Part shown: in pieces, positions 8,614-17,821 of the stretch | Numbering within the stretch: the stretch's first letter is position 1 | Layout of the letters: every line of letters starts with the position of its first letter | Source: Dictyobacter aurantiacus | Lineage (GTDB): Bacteria > Chloroflexota > Ktedonobacteria > Ktedonobacterales > Ktedonobacteraceae | Length of the DNA: 64,000 nucleotides | Assembly: GCF_003967515.1 (NCBI RefSeq) | Contig: NZ_BIFQ01000001.1 | Coordinates: 2,046,001-2,110,000 of the forward strand | Direction: 5' to 3' | The notes under the pieces: generated by a model | Database searches by the model: none | Seen by the model: the letters and a program-made list of their open reading frames with translations, nothing else | Told to the model about the DNA's origin: nothing | Program-made: the position numbers and the translations under genes

Positions 8614-9360
8614 ATGACTGACACTATCGCATTGCAGTTGTATACCGTACGTGATGAGACGGCGAAAAACTTTAAGGAGACGCTGCGCGCTGTGGCGGAA
8701 ATCGGCTATCCGGGCGTCGAGTTCGCTGGCTATGGCGATTTTAACTCGAAGGATCTGGCCGCGGTCCTGGCTGATTTTGGGTTGAAGACGGTTGGAAGCC
8801 ATGTGGGTCTGGCCCTGGTTGAGAAAGACATCCAGCACGAAATCAATTACTGCCTGGAGATCGGCAGCCCTTATTTAATTATTCCGTGGATCAATAAAGA
8901 TCTGCTGGCGCAGGAAGAATCTTTTAAGAAATTTGCCAATCAGTTGAATGAGTATGGACAGATCTGTAAGGATCGTGGTTTGACGCTGGCTTATCATAAT
9001 CATGATTTCGAGTTTGCCCAGGTGGATGGCCAGTCGCTCCTTGAGCGGTTGATCGCCTCGACAGACGCGAATCTGGTGAAGTTTGAGTTGGATACGTACT
9101 GGGCCGCGTTCGCGGGAGTTGATCCGATCGCCTTCATCAAAAAGCATAGCAATCGCATTGCCACCCTGCATCTGAAAGATATGACGCCTGATCGTAAATT
9201 TACTGAGGTCGGCGCGGGCACGCTGGATATTGCTGGCTATATCGAAGCCGGACAGGCTGCTGGCGCCACCGCATTTATCGTTGAGAATGATCAGCCCGCT
9301 ATCCCGTCTCTGGAGAGCGCGCGCCTTTCATTCGCGGATTTACATCGCAGTTTAACATAG
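8614..9360 (+). CDS. Sugar phosphate isomerase/epimerase (TIM barrel)
   Basis: Xylose-isomerase-like TIM-barrel enzyme of 248 residues, of the type that interconverts keto sugars or inosose derivatives. Diagnostic segments are YHNHDFEF (metal/acid-base region), FELDTYWAAFAGVDP, TLHLKDM and VENDQPAI (final metal-binding Glu). ATG 8614 follows GTAGGGAG. The reaction cannot be assigned from sequence alone; the divergent hydroxypyruvate-isomerase-like gene suggests a shared role in small carbohydrate metabolism. A hairpin at 9376-9415 lies just after the stop. Confidence 0.8.
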   Translation: MTDTIALQLYTVRDETAKNFKETLRAVAEIGYPGVEFAGYGDFNSKDLAAVLADFGLKTVGSHVGLALVEKDIQHEINYCLEIGSPYLIIPWINKDLLAQEESFKKFANQLNEYGQICKDRGLTLAYHNHDFEFAQVDGQSLLERLIASTDANLVKFELDTYWAAFAGVDPIAFIKKHSNRIATLHLKDMTPDRKFTEVGAGTLDIAGYIEAGQAAGATAFIVENDQPAIPSLESARLSFADLHRSLT

Positions 9361-9375
9361 AACTCTCAGAGGTGT

Positions 9376-9415
9376 GCATAGGAAGGGCCGCACCTGACAG
9401 TGGCCCTTCCTATGC
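9376..9415 (+). terminator. Hairpin after the isomerase gene
   Basis: Arms GCATAGGAAGGGCC (9376-9389) and GGCCCTTCCTATGC (9402-9415) are perfect complements with a 12-nt loop, 16 nt after the stop. There is no T tract, so activity as an intrinsic terminator is uncertain. Confidence 0.55.
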
Positions 9416-9530
9416 CCTGGATCCAACACCCACGCCAATGGATGCGGTTCTCTTGTATGAATCTTTGGTGCGATAAGGATGTCATTCCAGTTCCACTGAG
9501 TTCTGTTATCCATCAAGAGGAGAGCTTAGC

Positions 9531-9872
9531 ATGACTGACCTGACAGCTGTACCAAACTTTGATGAAGTCACCATCTTTATTAAAGAGCGTGTTGAAGCTA
9601 TGCGTCTACCAGCCAGGCAATGGGCTGACCTCGCCCGGCTAGCGATTCAAGGGCTTCCACATGATGCTCATCGGCTGGCAGAGCTGGAAAACCGCATCAA
9701 TGCTATCCGCGCGGAGCTTCGCCGCGTCGTACTCGCCGCCTCAGAACACTTCTCAGAAGAACAGCTCAATGATCTCCGCAAGCGCGTCGGCATGAGTAAA
9801 TCCGCCTGGCGTGCCGCCAAATCAAAGCGCGCCGTTACGATTAAACATGGTTTTTCCCTGGTCATCTATTGA
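9531..9872 (+). CDS. Unknown helical protein (113 aa)
   Basis: I do not recognise the family. The predicted protein is mainly alpha-helical and charged, with a possible coiled coil around LAELENRINAIRAELRRVVLAA (about 45-67) and a basic C-terminal part (RKRVGMSKSAWRAAKSKRA). ATG 9531 follows AAGAGGAGAG. The stop overlaps the region just before the M48 peptidase gene, whose ribosome-binding site lies about 40 bases downstream, so the two are probably cotranscribed. Confidence 0.6.
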   Translation: MTDLTAVPNFDEVTIFIKERVEAMRLPARQWADLARLAIQGLPHDAHRLAELENRINAIRAELRRVVLAASEHFSEEQLNDLRKRVGMSKSAWRAAKSKRAVTIKHGFSLVIY

Positions 9873-9925
9873 CCGTTGGTGCAGCGCTACTCGTTGCCTT
9901 GCCCGATCCAAAGGAAGTCACTGGC

Positions 9926-11122
9926 ATGGAAATTGATGTCGAACGACAGCAAAAAGCGCGTGAATATGCCCGCACGCGCCGCCGCATCTCATATATTAGC
10001 ATGGGCATCGGAGTACTCAGCATTCTGATCGTGCTGGGGGCAGGACTAGACAAATGGTTCCGCGATCTCATTCAAGGTGCTGGCAGATGGCTGCCGCTTC
10101 TGAACTGGCAGCCCAGAACGGATTGGTTCCCCTGGCAGATCGTGATCTATTGTATCTTAATCACTATACTCTACGAATTACTTACCTCTCCCTTATCATA
10201 TTATTCCGGTTTTGTGCTGCCACATCGCTATGGTATTTCGGTGATGAGTCTACGCGCCTGGTTGCGTGAGGTGGGAATCGGCCTGGGACTCAATCTGCTG
10301 CTGGAGGCGGTCTTCATCTCGCTGGTCTATGCCTTGCTCGCTTTTCAACCGCAGTTGTGGTGGCTCTGGGCAGCGTTAATCATCCTGTTCTTCTCGGTCC
10401 TGATGGCCAATCTGGCTCCCGTCCTGATCTTCCCACTGTTCTACAAATTCACGCCGCTACCAGATGGTGAGCTGGTACAGCGCCTGTTGAGGCTGGCGGA
10501 ACAGGCCAATACACGTGTCAAGGGCGTTTTTTCGATGCAGATGAGCAATAAGACGACCGCCACTAACGCGGCTTTGATGGGCCTGGGTAATACGCGGCGC
10601 ATTGTGCTGGGAGACACGATGACCGATCGCTATACGATCGATGAGATCGAGGTGGTACTGGCCCATGAACTGGGACATCACGTGCACCACGACATCTGGA
10701 AGCTGATCGCCAGCCAGACTGTATTGATGCTGGTGGGACTCTTTCTGGCCAATCTCGTTTTCCACCAGGTCGTCGATCAGCAACACTATTATCGTTCGCT
10801 GACCGATCCCGCTACGTTGCCTTTCTTCTTCGCGCTGATCGGCGTGTTCAGCTTTATCATCATGCCGCTCAGCAATGGCTTGAGCCGCAGGATTGAGTAC
10901 CAGGCAGATGAATACGCGCTGACCTCCACCCATAAGATAGAGGCGTTCAAGGGGGCGATGAGGCGCCTGGCTAATCAGAATCTTTCAGAGCTTGAGCCGG
11001 CGCCTATCGTTGAGTTTCTCTTCCACTCACACCCATCGATCAAGAAGCGTCTGCAACATGCCGATGAGTTCGCGAGTCGTAGTGGCTATACAGCCAGTGC
11101 ATCTTTAAGCGCGGAAAGTTGA
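9926..11122 (+). CDS. M48-family membrane metallopeptidase
   Basis: Zinc-dependent integral-membrane endopeptidase of the Ste24/HtpX group, probably involved in membrane-protein quality control. The zinc site HELGHH is present (VLAHELGHHVHHD), with the third ligand in EYQADEYAL. Several hydrophobic segments precede and follow it (for example YISMGIGVLSILIVLGAGL and LLLEAVFISLVYALLAF). I chose ATG 9926, which follows AAAGGAAG with 7 nt spacing; an in-frame TTG at 9869 is possible but adds 19 residues overlapping the previous gene. About 398 residues. Its last 37 bases overlap the convergent oxidoreductase gene. Confidence 0.85.
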   Translation: MEIDVERQQKAREYARTRRRISYISMGIGVLSILIVLGAGLDKWFRDLIQGAGRWLPLLNWQPRTDWFPWQIVIYCILITILYELLTSPLSYYSGFVLPHRYGISVMSLRAWLREVGIGLGLNLLLEAVFISLVYALLAFQPQLWWLWAALIILFFSVLMANLAPVLIFPLFYKFTPLPDGELVQRLLRLAEQANTRVKGVFSMQMSNKTTATNAALMGLGNTRRIVLGDTMTDRYTIDEIEVVLAHELGHHVHHDIWKLIASQTVLMLVGLFLANLVFHQVVDQQHYYRSLTDPATLPFFFALIGVFSFIIMPLSNGLSRRIEYQADEYALTSTHKIEAFKGAMRRLANQNLSELEPAPIVEFLFHSHPSIKKRLQHADEFASRSGYTASASLSAES

Positions 11123-12165
11123 GCGGCCGCATCATCAACTGAGCCATCGGGCATGGACAGCAGCGGTTCGTCCACGCCCATGGCCGCCCAACTGGCTAAT
11201 TTATCTGCACATTCGCGTGCCGTCCCGATAATGGTGGTCGCCTCCAGTAGTCGTGGACTAACCGCCTCAACTGCTGATTTCATGCCCTGCTGCCAGCCCT
11301 CCTGCACAGCCAGCACATCCTCTTCAAAACCATTGCGGCTCAGCATCTGCGCATAATACACCCCCATCTTCCCAATATAATAGGCCAGAGGAGAGGCAGC
11401 TTTAAATGAGGCCGCCTGGTATTCGGCCTCGCTGGCACCATCGGGCAAAATGACGCTGGTAATGTAGGGAGCGATGGCCGCGCTGTGGGCCGGTCGATCC
11501 GCGGATAGCGAACCGGCATCTAGCTGCTCACGCAGCGATCCCCAGCGGGTCGCAGGCCAGTATACCGGCAAAACACCATCGGCGATCTCGCCCGTTTGAA
11601 AGACATTTTTAGGTCCCATGGCCGCGATATAGATCGGTAGATCTGGGCGCGTGGCTTTGAAACGCAGCTTGAAACCGCGCTCCAGCTGGAATATCTCCCC
11701 CTTATGCACCAGCTTCTCACCATGTAAAATAGTACGGATGATCTTCACGTATTCGCGCGTGCGCTGCAGCGGCTTCTCAAAGGACACGCCATGCCAGTGC
11801 TCGATCACCTGCGCGCCTGAGGGTCCCAGCCCCAGCAAAATACGGCCGCCGGAGCGCTCATCCAGCGTGGCAACCGTGCTGGCGATCACCGCAGGAGTAC
11901 GTGAGTAAATATTGGCGATCCCAGCCCCGATCTTGATCCTCTTCGTGGCTCGTACCAGGTCAGCCATCGAGGTAAAGAGTTCGTAGCCCCATGATTCACC
12001 CAGCCAGACCGAATCGTAGCCCAATTCATCGGCCACACGTACCTTTTCTACCACCTGATCCCAGGCGGCCGGGAAATTGGGGGAGTCCGCCACCAGGCCG
12101 ATGCGGGAACGATAATCGGGTCTATTGTGTCCGGCTTCATTGCCTGTTTCGCTTGTTGTCGTCAT
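11086..12165 (-). CDS. F420-type luciferase-like (LLM class) oxidoreductase
   Basis: Flavin/F420-dependent TIM-barrel oxidoreductase of the bacterial luciferase-like superfamily. Recognised by IGLVADSPNFPAAWDQVVE, DSVWLGESWGYE, IKIGAGIANIYSRTPAVIA, LDERSGGRILLGLGPSG and LPIYIAAMGPKN, the usual order of the methylene-tetrahydromethanopterin-reductase-like subgroup. Substrate unknown. I prefer ATG at 12165 (MTTTSETG), with GGAAGGA upstream; the frame is open to 12222. The 3' end overlaps the M48 gene on the other strand by 37 bases, so the two transcripts would be complementary there. Confidence 0.85.
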   Translation of the reverse strand: MTTTSETGNEAGHNRPDYRSRIGLVADSPNFPAAWDQVVEKVRVADELGYDSVWLGESWGYELFTSMADLVRATKRIKIGAGIANIYSRTPAVIASTVATLDERSGGRILLGLGPSGAQVIEHWHGVSFEKPLQRTREYVKIIRTILHGEKLVHKGEIFQLERGFKLRFKATRPDLPIYIAAMGPKNVFQTGEIADGVLPVYWPATRWGSLREQLDAGSLSADRPAHSAAIAPYITSVILPDGASEAEYQAASFKAASPLAYYIGKMGVYYAQMLSRNGFEEDVLAVQEGWQQGMKSAVEAVSPRLLEATTIIGTARECADKLASWAAMGVDEPLLSMPDGSVDDAAAQLSALKDALAV

Positions 12166-12257
12166 TGCTCGCGTCATTCCTTCCATAGTGTGATTTTGCA
12201 TAATGCATATGGGTATACACATCTATTATAGCTCATGAAAACGCGACAATGTGAGTG

Positions 12258-13085
12258 TTATAGCGCGATGTGGACGCTCTGTTGCTCGGCGGCGCACACG
12301 CCGGCTAGCATGGTGCGGATATCCTGATAATCTTCATCCCGAACCGCGACCAGGCGCTCAATTTCTCCCATGCGCAGCAGAGCCGCCAGCCGGGGATCCT
12401 CATGCATGCTCAGCAGAACCTGCTGCATGCGTTGCTTGAGCGATGCGGGCAGGCGGCGCGTGGCAACAATCGGTGGAATCGTTGAGGGGCCGAGCATATC
12501 AATAACACGTATGCGTGAAGAGAGCTGTGGATTGCGTTGCAGAAGGACATCCAGCATGTGGGAATCGATGGCTGTGGCATCCGCCTCTCCCTGGAGCACC
12601 AGCTCCAGGGATTGCAGATGAGAGCCTGAGCGGATCGTCTTTGCGAAATAGTCAGCCATCTGCTGCAGCGGCAGCAGACTATACTGCACCAGGTTATAGC
12701 CGGAGTGAGAAGTCTCTTCGTTATAGGCCCACCTCTTCCCTTTAAGGTCTGCAAAATTCCGCGCAGCACTTTCACGCCGCACGACCACGTCCGAAAAGTA
12801 TCTGGGCTGCCGTTGATAGCGCTCCGGCAACAGTACAGGCGCCGCCAGCAGCTCAACTGGATCCTCAGGAGTAGCGTGAGCGCGTACATAGAGTAATCCG
12901 CATAGGAAACCAAAATCAATCCGTCCGTCCTGAAATTCATCCAGACTGTGTCCGGTGTTAAAAACAACCTCCATGCCCAGTTGCTGGCCGACATAGGAGG
13001 CGATAGCAACATAGGTTTCCTGCAACAACGACGACAGAAAATTGGCACAGCGCAATGTAGCCAGACCATGTTCTCCCACTGACAT
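12258..13085 (-). CDS. PhnD/SsuA-like substrate-binding-fold protein without signal peptide
   Basis: Type II periplasmic-binding fold of the phosphonate/phosphite-binding PhnD group, seen in ATLRCANFLSSLLQETYVAIASYVGQQL-like opening, the FQDGRIDFGFLCGLLYV strand, the hinge DLKGKRWAYNEETSHSGYNL and GEADATAIDSHMLD. The protein (275 aa) starts directly with the domain: no signal peptide or lipobox is visible, and no ABC permease or ATPase is next to it. It may be a cytosolic ligand sensor or a truncated transporter component. It is 20 bases from the unknown gene on its right, read in the same direction, suggesting an operon. Confidence 0.7.
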   Translation of the reverse strand: MSVGEHGLATLRCANFLSSLLQETYVAIASYVGQQLGMEVVFNTGHSLDEFQDGRIDFGFLCGLLYVRAHATPEDPVELLAAPVLLPERYQRQPRYFSDVVVRRESAARNFADLKGKRWAYNEETSHSGYNLVQYSLLPLQQMADYFAKTIRSGSHLQSLELVLQGEADATAIDSHMLDVLLQRNPQLSSRIRVIDMLGPSTIPPIVATRRLPASLKQRMQQVLLSMHEDPRLAALLRMGEIERLVAVRDEDYQDIRTMLAGVCAAEQQSVHIAL

Positions 13086-13105
13086 AAACCATCCTTGTCT
13101 ACTGC

Positions 13106-13756
13106 TTAATACATGATCTCATGCATTTGAAAATTGTTTGTTTGATGATGAAAGGCATAGTGCTTGGATTTAAGCAGCTGCGGTGCGTTTTTTGCCAGCC
13201 CACCGGGAAAGATGCCGCTATGAATACGAATCCAATCGTAAGCACGCGGCGCCAGGTGATAGGCCGCATGCTGATGCATGTCGATGCCCTTCAAATTTGC
13301 CTTTACATCAAGGGTCTGCATCATTACCAGGTTATACCAGCGCCCGGGTCGCAGCTCCATAGATGAATAGGCCAGCAGACCCGGGATATGCGTAAGCTTA
13401 GCCAGCATATGCCGGTCCGCCTGAGAAAGTTCCTCATTCAGAATGTCATCACTGCCTGTCTGACGCCCGCTAACAAAACCGACAAAAGAGAGCGTCTCCT
13501 GCTCATGTAACACCTGGGAACGATAAAAAACGATGCGATGCAGGCACGATTGACGCTCGGTAAGCTCATAAACCATAGGGCTCTTTGTCATGTCAACCTG
13601 TTGACTTGTCGTTAGTAGTGCAAGCTGTAACTGGCAAGCCATATGGCGGAGCACCATCAGATCAAGCCGTCCCTTCACAACTTTGTTGACGGTCAACAAA
13701 TCAATCGTATCTACCTGTATGGGCAAAGCATATTGTAACATTTGATACATCCTCAC
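13106..13756 (-). CDS. Unknown protein (216 aa)
   Basis: I do not recognise a family. The 216-residue protein is soluble by eye, rich in His and Gln, with a well-formed central segment (LAKLTHIPGLLAYSSMELRPGRW) and a C-terminal LAPRAYDWIRIHSGIFPGGL that reads like a folded domain. Start is GTG 13756 or the in-frame ATG two codons later (MYQMLQY). It lies upstream of, and 20 bases from, the PhnD-like gene and is probably cotranscribed with it; a shared function is likely but not identifiable. Confidence 0.6.
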   Translation of the reverse strand: MRMYQMLQYALPIQVDTIDLLTVNKVVKGRLDLMVLRHMACQLQLALLTTSQQVDMTKSPMVYELTERQSCLHRIVFYRSQVLHEQETLSFVGFVSGRQTGSDDILNEELSQADRHMLAKLTHIPGLLAYSSMELRPGRWYNLVMMQTLDVKANLKGIDMHQHAAYHLAPRAYDWIRIHSGIFPGGLAKNAPQLLKSKHYAFHHQTNNFQMHEIMY

Positions 13757-14332
13757 TATCTAACCGGGTAACCTGAAAAATGGTAAAAAATCTAACATAC
13801 AAACATACAAAAGAGGGCTCATGTCTATAAGCAAATTAATACAAGCAAATTATAGCAAAAATCGGAGTCAGGCAGTATATCCTGGTAAACGAGCACTACA
13901 GGGAATCGGCAATAGGCCAGCTGCGAGATGCGCTTTCTATTTCTTCCAAAGCGCCCTATATAGTGGAGATGAGCCAGAAGTGTTTAGCAACAGTGAGGGC
14001 AACACATAGACATAGACATAGAGGAGCAGGTAAAAAAAGAAGAGTTTACAGGGACAGAGGATGTTGCGACATGCTGAGAGGCCACTTTGGTAATCGCCAG
14101 AGATGACGATAAGGAATGATATTGTGTTGCCATCTTAATACTCCAGATCTATGTGTTACAAAAGTTACTTTTTTGTTGCATTAAGTAACTATCGTTACAC
14201 TGATTGTAGTCGAGATGGAACCATCCTGTCAATAGGTGGGTTCACTATATTCCTATGGCATTGTTATACAGCCACAACATGGATGCCCGGGCACCGGGTC
14301 GCTTCGCGACAAAGCCAGGGCAAGCCTGGTAC
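13757..14332. other. Intergenic region with little recognisable content
   Basis: 576 bases between the unknown gene (leftward) and the end of the antiporter gene (leftward). Contains a short TAGACATAGACATAGAGG repeat near 14007 and, at 14283-14340, a family C repeat that runs to the antiporter stop codon. No other structure was seen. Confidence 0.6.
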
Positions 14333-14340
14333 CTACAACA
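14283..14340. repeat. Repeat family C, copy 1
   Basis: On the minus strand it reads GTAGGTACCAGGCTTGCCCT, then GGCTTTGTCGCGAAGCGACC, then CGGTGCCCGGGC. The first 26 bases are nearly the same as at 22062, and the remainder resembles 62907-62962. It covers the last bases of the antiporter gene, so the element may have supplied the present stop codon. Confidence 0.6.
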
Positions 14341-15559
14341 AGCCTGGTATGCGGCGGAGCACCGGTCGAATACTGAATCCCTGCACTAACAGGGTGAACA
14401 ATACTACTATGTAGGTGGAAAAAATCAGGGCGGTACGGTGTGGAACATTGGTAGGCAGAGCCAGTGCTAATGCCAGCGACAGGGCTCCCCGCAAACCACT
14501 CCAGAACAGGATAAAGCGCCAGGCGTGCAGGCGCTTGCGCAATTCACCGGCGAAGGGGAGCGGCAGAAGCAATATCATCACATAACGTGCCACCAGGACC
14601 GCTATGACCACCACGCTGGCGGCCAGCAACAGATACATCGGCTGACCAATGGCGAGCAGGCCAAGTGGATTGAGCTGGGCGCCGACCAGCAGGAAGAGCA
14701 GAGCATTGGCCAGAAAAGCGATCATGCTCCAGAAGTCATCAACCACCAGGCGCGTCTCTTCAGACATGCCTTGCTCGGTACAATAATTGCTCATAATCAG
14801 CGAGGCAACGATGACAGCCAGGATACCAGACATATGCAGGGCATCGGCCAGCAGATAGACACCATACGCGGTAACGATGGTCATAGTCATTTCGATCAGG
14901 TGATCGTTGACCTGCTTGACACAGCGACTGACCACCAGTCCACACAGAGCACCGACCAGTATACCGCCCCCGGCCTGAAGGATAAATACACCGATACCAC
15001 GCAGTACGGCGGCACCCAGCGATACCTGCTGCCCCTGCGCCACCAGTAAGACGATGGCCAGAAAGACCTGGTAGAGCGCGCCCGCCACACCATCATTAAA
15101 CAGGCTCTCGCCCTCGATCAAGATCGAAAGCCGCTCGTTTACCCTGAGCTGCCTGAACAGTCCCAGCACCGCTACCGGATCGGTCGGTGATAAAATAGCC
15201 GCCAGTAACAGAGCGACCGACCAGGACATGCGCGCGAAAAAATGGAGTGGAAGTGCTATCAATGCCAGTTCCAATAGCAGTCCTGGCACAGCCAGCAGGA
15301 GGATCGGCACCCAGTTCTCGCGCAGCAATCGGAGAGAGATCGACCAGGAACCTTCAAAAATCAAGGGAGGCAAAAAAACAAAGAGCACCAGTTCTGGCGA
15401 GAGGTGAAAGGCCTCAATATGCCCGAACAGACTGATCAGCAGGCCGACCAGCACCAACCCCAGCGTATAGGGGACCGCGAAGCGCCTGGAGATAAAAATT
15501 ACCATCAGCGCGATCAAAAGGAGAACTACCAGCAGGCGAACAACGCTTAATATTTCCAT
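14333..15559 (-). CDS. Na+/H+ antiporter, CPA1 family
   Basis: Integral-membrane monovalent cation/proton antiporter. The 408-residue protein is almost entirely hydrophobic segments, about 12 helices, with the CPA1 signatures FVFLPPLIFEGSW, LLAAILSPTDPVAVLGLF and EGESLFNDGVAGALYQV, in which the Asn-Asp pair forms the ion-binding site. There is no long cytoplasmic C-terminal tail; the protein ends soon after the last helix, where a family C repeat covers the stop codon. Role is probably pH and sodium homeostasis. It is monocistronic by position. Confidence 0.88.
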   Translation of the reverse strand: MEILSVVRLLVVLLLIALMVIFISRRFAVPYTLGLVLVGLLISLFGHIEAFHLSPELVLFVFLPPLIFEGSWSISLRLLRENWVPILLLAVPGLLLELALIALPLHFFARMSWSVALLLAAILSPTDPVAVLGLFRQLRVNERLSILIEGESLFNDGVAGALYQVFLAIVLLVAQGQQVSLGAAVLRGIGVFILQAGGGILVGALCGLVVSRCVKQVNDHLIEMTMTIVTAYGVYLLADALHMSGILAVIVASLIMSNYCTEQGMSEETRLVVDDFWSMIAFLANALLFLLVGAQLNPLGLLAIGQPMYLLLAASVVVIAVLVARYVMILLLPLPFAGELRKRLHAWRFILFWSGLRGALSLALALALPTNVPHRTALIFSTYIVVLFTLLVQGFSIRPVLRRIPGLL

Positions 15560-15736
15560 CCATACATAATCCTTATTAAAGCTGTGTATTAATATAGCAA
15601 GCGACAGCTAAAACATTCCCTCAAACTATATCATATACACATAGAGATGCATGGCAAACGTCTGATACGCAAAATGATCGCCTGCGATACGCCTGGGATT
15701 TCGCATCCGCGCACCCACTGCATCTACACACAACAA

Positions 15737-15760
15737 GTGCGGCCACGCAAGTGACCGCAC
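15737..15760 (-). terminator. Hairpin after the lipoprotein gene
   Basis: Arms GTGCGGCCAC (15737-15746) and GTGACCGCAC (15751-15760) pair at 9 of 10 positions; on the minus strand the hairpin is followed by TTGTTGTG. Position 27 bases after the leftward gene supports termination. Confidence 0.6.
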
Positions 15761-15786
15761 ATTTTTTTACTCCCGAGGAGGGTTCA

Positions 15787-16347
15787 CTACTTTACGATCA
15801 CCGTTACCGGTACATCTATAACATACATGGGGCACATCTGGCCGGGTTTGCACATGGCCCGGCTGGTGAAATGGAGATCCACCGTGCCTGTATTCCGGGC
15901 GGTAAAGCGCCAGACGCAGGTTTTATCGCTCTTGGACGCATAGCCAGCAGGCTTCTGCATCTCCAGTTGAGCTGGTACACTCCTGGGTCCAATCCACTTT
16001 TTCCCGAATGGGAAGCTCAGATCAATAATATCACCTTTATGCGCGTTCACCGTCGTTCCGGACTGGCTCTTCACGACTACCGATTGATTGGCCTTTGGAG
16101 CATTACTGACCACTGCATCGCTGGGACACCCCTGGCTCGTCCCATACCCGGCAATACTGGTTGGCGTCGGTGTAGGTTGATGTCCGGTCGTTGGCGCGCT
16201 TCCAGCATTAGTTGATTTGCTACCACTACTGCTGTTACTATCAGTATTGCCACACGCCGCCAATACAACCAAAAGCATAATCATTACAACGCCGAATACA
16301 CCCACAGTCCGTTTACTTTTATGAACATGCATTCGCATAATCGACAT
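15787..16347 (-). CDS. Secreted lipoprotein of unknown function
   Basis: Predicted lipoprotein: a basic N-terminus (MSIMRMHVHKSKRT), a hydrophobic stretch (VGVFGVVMIMLLVVLAAC) ending in a lipobox LAAC, then a Ser/Gly/Pro/Thr-rich linker, then a compact domain of about 110 residues with AHKGDIIDLSFPFGKKW and CVWRFTARNTGTVDLHFTSR. The domain resembles the beta-sandwich of protease-inhibitor (chagasin-like) or immunoglobulin-like exported domains, but this is only an impression. ATG 16347 follows AAAAGGAG with good spacing; the frame is open farther upstream to 16473. Confidence 0.65.
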   Translation of the reverse strand: MSIMRMHVHKSKRTVGVFGVVMIMLLVVLAACGNTDSNSSSGSKSTNAGSAPTTGHQPTPTPTSIAGYGTSQGCPSDAVVSNAPKANQSVVVKSQSGTTVNAHKGDIIDLSFPFGKKWIGPRSVPAQLEMQKPAGYASKSDKTCVWRFTARNTGTVDLHFTSRAMCKPGQMCPMYVIDVPVTVIVK

Positions 16348-16819
16348 AGAAAAACTCCTTTTCTGCAACCAACCGTACTTGATTGAATAGCCATTCACAG
16401 CTATGACGTTGCCCCGGCCATAAAAGTTCCGCTCATTGTCGCAATCATAAGCCAATACGTTCTTTGATCTCAATTAGTCGTTAAGTACTATATACGTTTA
16501 AGTTTATTTGTATGCCGTAAGTCACATCACAAACCGATCATAAGCTGGTTTATCCTCCACTTTTAACTATTCCCTCAGGCCAATTTAACACATGCATAAC
16601 AATCACTTAATCAAGCTCATACATAATCGAGTTAAAGCGCAACAATAGGCATGCAACCTGTCAGGAACCCGATAACGAAGCAGGCATCCCATTGTATCCT
16701 CTCTGAAAAAGAGACGCATACACAGGAAGCTCTCTATTGTGAGCATCCGTTTTTGAATGTGATGCGCATTAAATATCTATATTTAGTAGAAACACATACA
16801 GATTAAAAGGGTACTTTTT
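16348..16819. other. Divergent intergenic region, no recognised element
   Basis: 472 AT-rich bases between the lipoprotein gene (leftward) and the PstS-like gene (rightward). It should hold both promoters, but no confident -35/-10 pair, repeat or small gene was identified. It is one of the few larger gaps without a palindrome. Confidence 0.5.
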
Positions 16820-17821
16820 ATGCATTTAAACGTCTATACCCATCATGGTAGAGGAAAAACCAGGATACCCTCACAGGCTGTTGCGCGTGGCGTTATACCT
16901 TTTGCGGTACTACTCTGCATTGCACTGCTATTGACGGGATGCGCAGGTACGGATCAGCAAACACAGCAACTGAATGGGCAACTTAAAATTAGCGGATCGA
17001 CGGCGCTACAACCTCTGGTCCAGGTGGCGGCAAAAACATTTATGGACCTGCATCCTAAAACCCACATTATCGTGAGTGGAGGTGGCAGTAAAACCGGTCT
17101 GCTCAATGTCTTTCAAAAAAAATCTGATATCGGAGACTCGGACATCTATGCCGATCCAGCTATTTATCCCGATCCGAATATGACCGACCACATTATTTGC
17201 GTTACACCGTTTGTAATGATTGTTCATCCAGATATTAATATTACATCTCTAACGAAAGAACAAATTCTCGATATTTTTTCGACCGGCAAAATCACCAACT
17301 GGGACCAGATCAAAGCAGGTCTGAACCAGCCAATCCACCCTATTATCCGTCCATCTACGTCTGGTACCCGCGATACATTTCGTAAATACATCCTTGGTGG
17401 TGGCGATGAGAAAGGTACGCTGCTCAAAGTCGATGATACCCAGCAGGTCGTCAATACAGTCGCCAGCACCCCTGGGGCGATTGGCTATATCGCGCTGTCA
17501 GCCCTTAAACCGACCGTGAAAGCGATCGCGATCGACGGTGCCAGCCCAACTGCCACCACCATTAGCAACGGCAAATATAATTACTGGTCATATGAGCACA
17601 TGTATACACTGGGGGATAACCTCCCGCTGATGAATGAATTTCTCAATTTTATGACCAGCACTACAGTACAGCAGGAGGCCCATCAGCTACACTATATTAC
17701 CATTGATGAAATGAATCTGAATCAAGCAGATGTCATTCCCGGTAGCCATCCACAACAAGAAGCGCTCGCATTCTCTTCCTTCCATGAAAGCGAGGTCAAC
17801 CGCCGTGAAGCGTATGCATAA
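16820..17821 (+). CDS. PstS-like phosphate-binding lipoprotein, orphan
   Basis: Substrate-binding protein of the phosphate ABC transporter type. A signal peptide ends in lipobox LLTGC (about 37-41), followed by ISGSTALQPLV, SGGGSKTGLLN, DIGDSDI, the FVMIVHP strand and PSTSGTRDTFRKYIL, which are the phosphate-contact loops of the family. No pstCAB permease/ATPase genes are adjacent. Instead the last 8 bases (ATGCATAA) overlap the proposed start of a HAMP-domain membrane protein, so translation is probably coupled and the protein may serve as a ligand sensor rather than in import. Confidence 0.8.
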   Translation: MHLNVYTHHGRGKTRIPSQAVARGVIPFAVLLCIALLLTGCAGTDQQTQQLNGQLKISGSTALQPLVQVAAKTFMDLHPKTHIIVSGGGSKTGLLNVFQKKSDIGDSDIYADPAIYPDPNMTDHIICVTPFVMIVHPDINITSLTKEQILDIFSTGKITNWDQIKAGLNQPIHPIIRPSTSGTRDTFRKYILGGGDEKGTLLKVDDTQQVVNTVASTPGAIGYIALSALKPTVKAIAIDGASPTATTISNGKYNYWSYEHMYTLGDNLPLMNEFLNFMTSTTVQQEAHQLHYITIDEMNLNQADVIPGSHPQQEALAFSSFHESEVNRREAYA

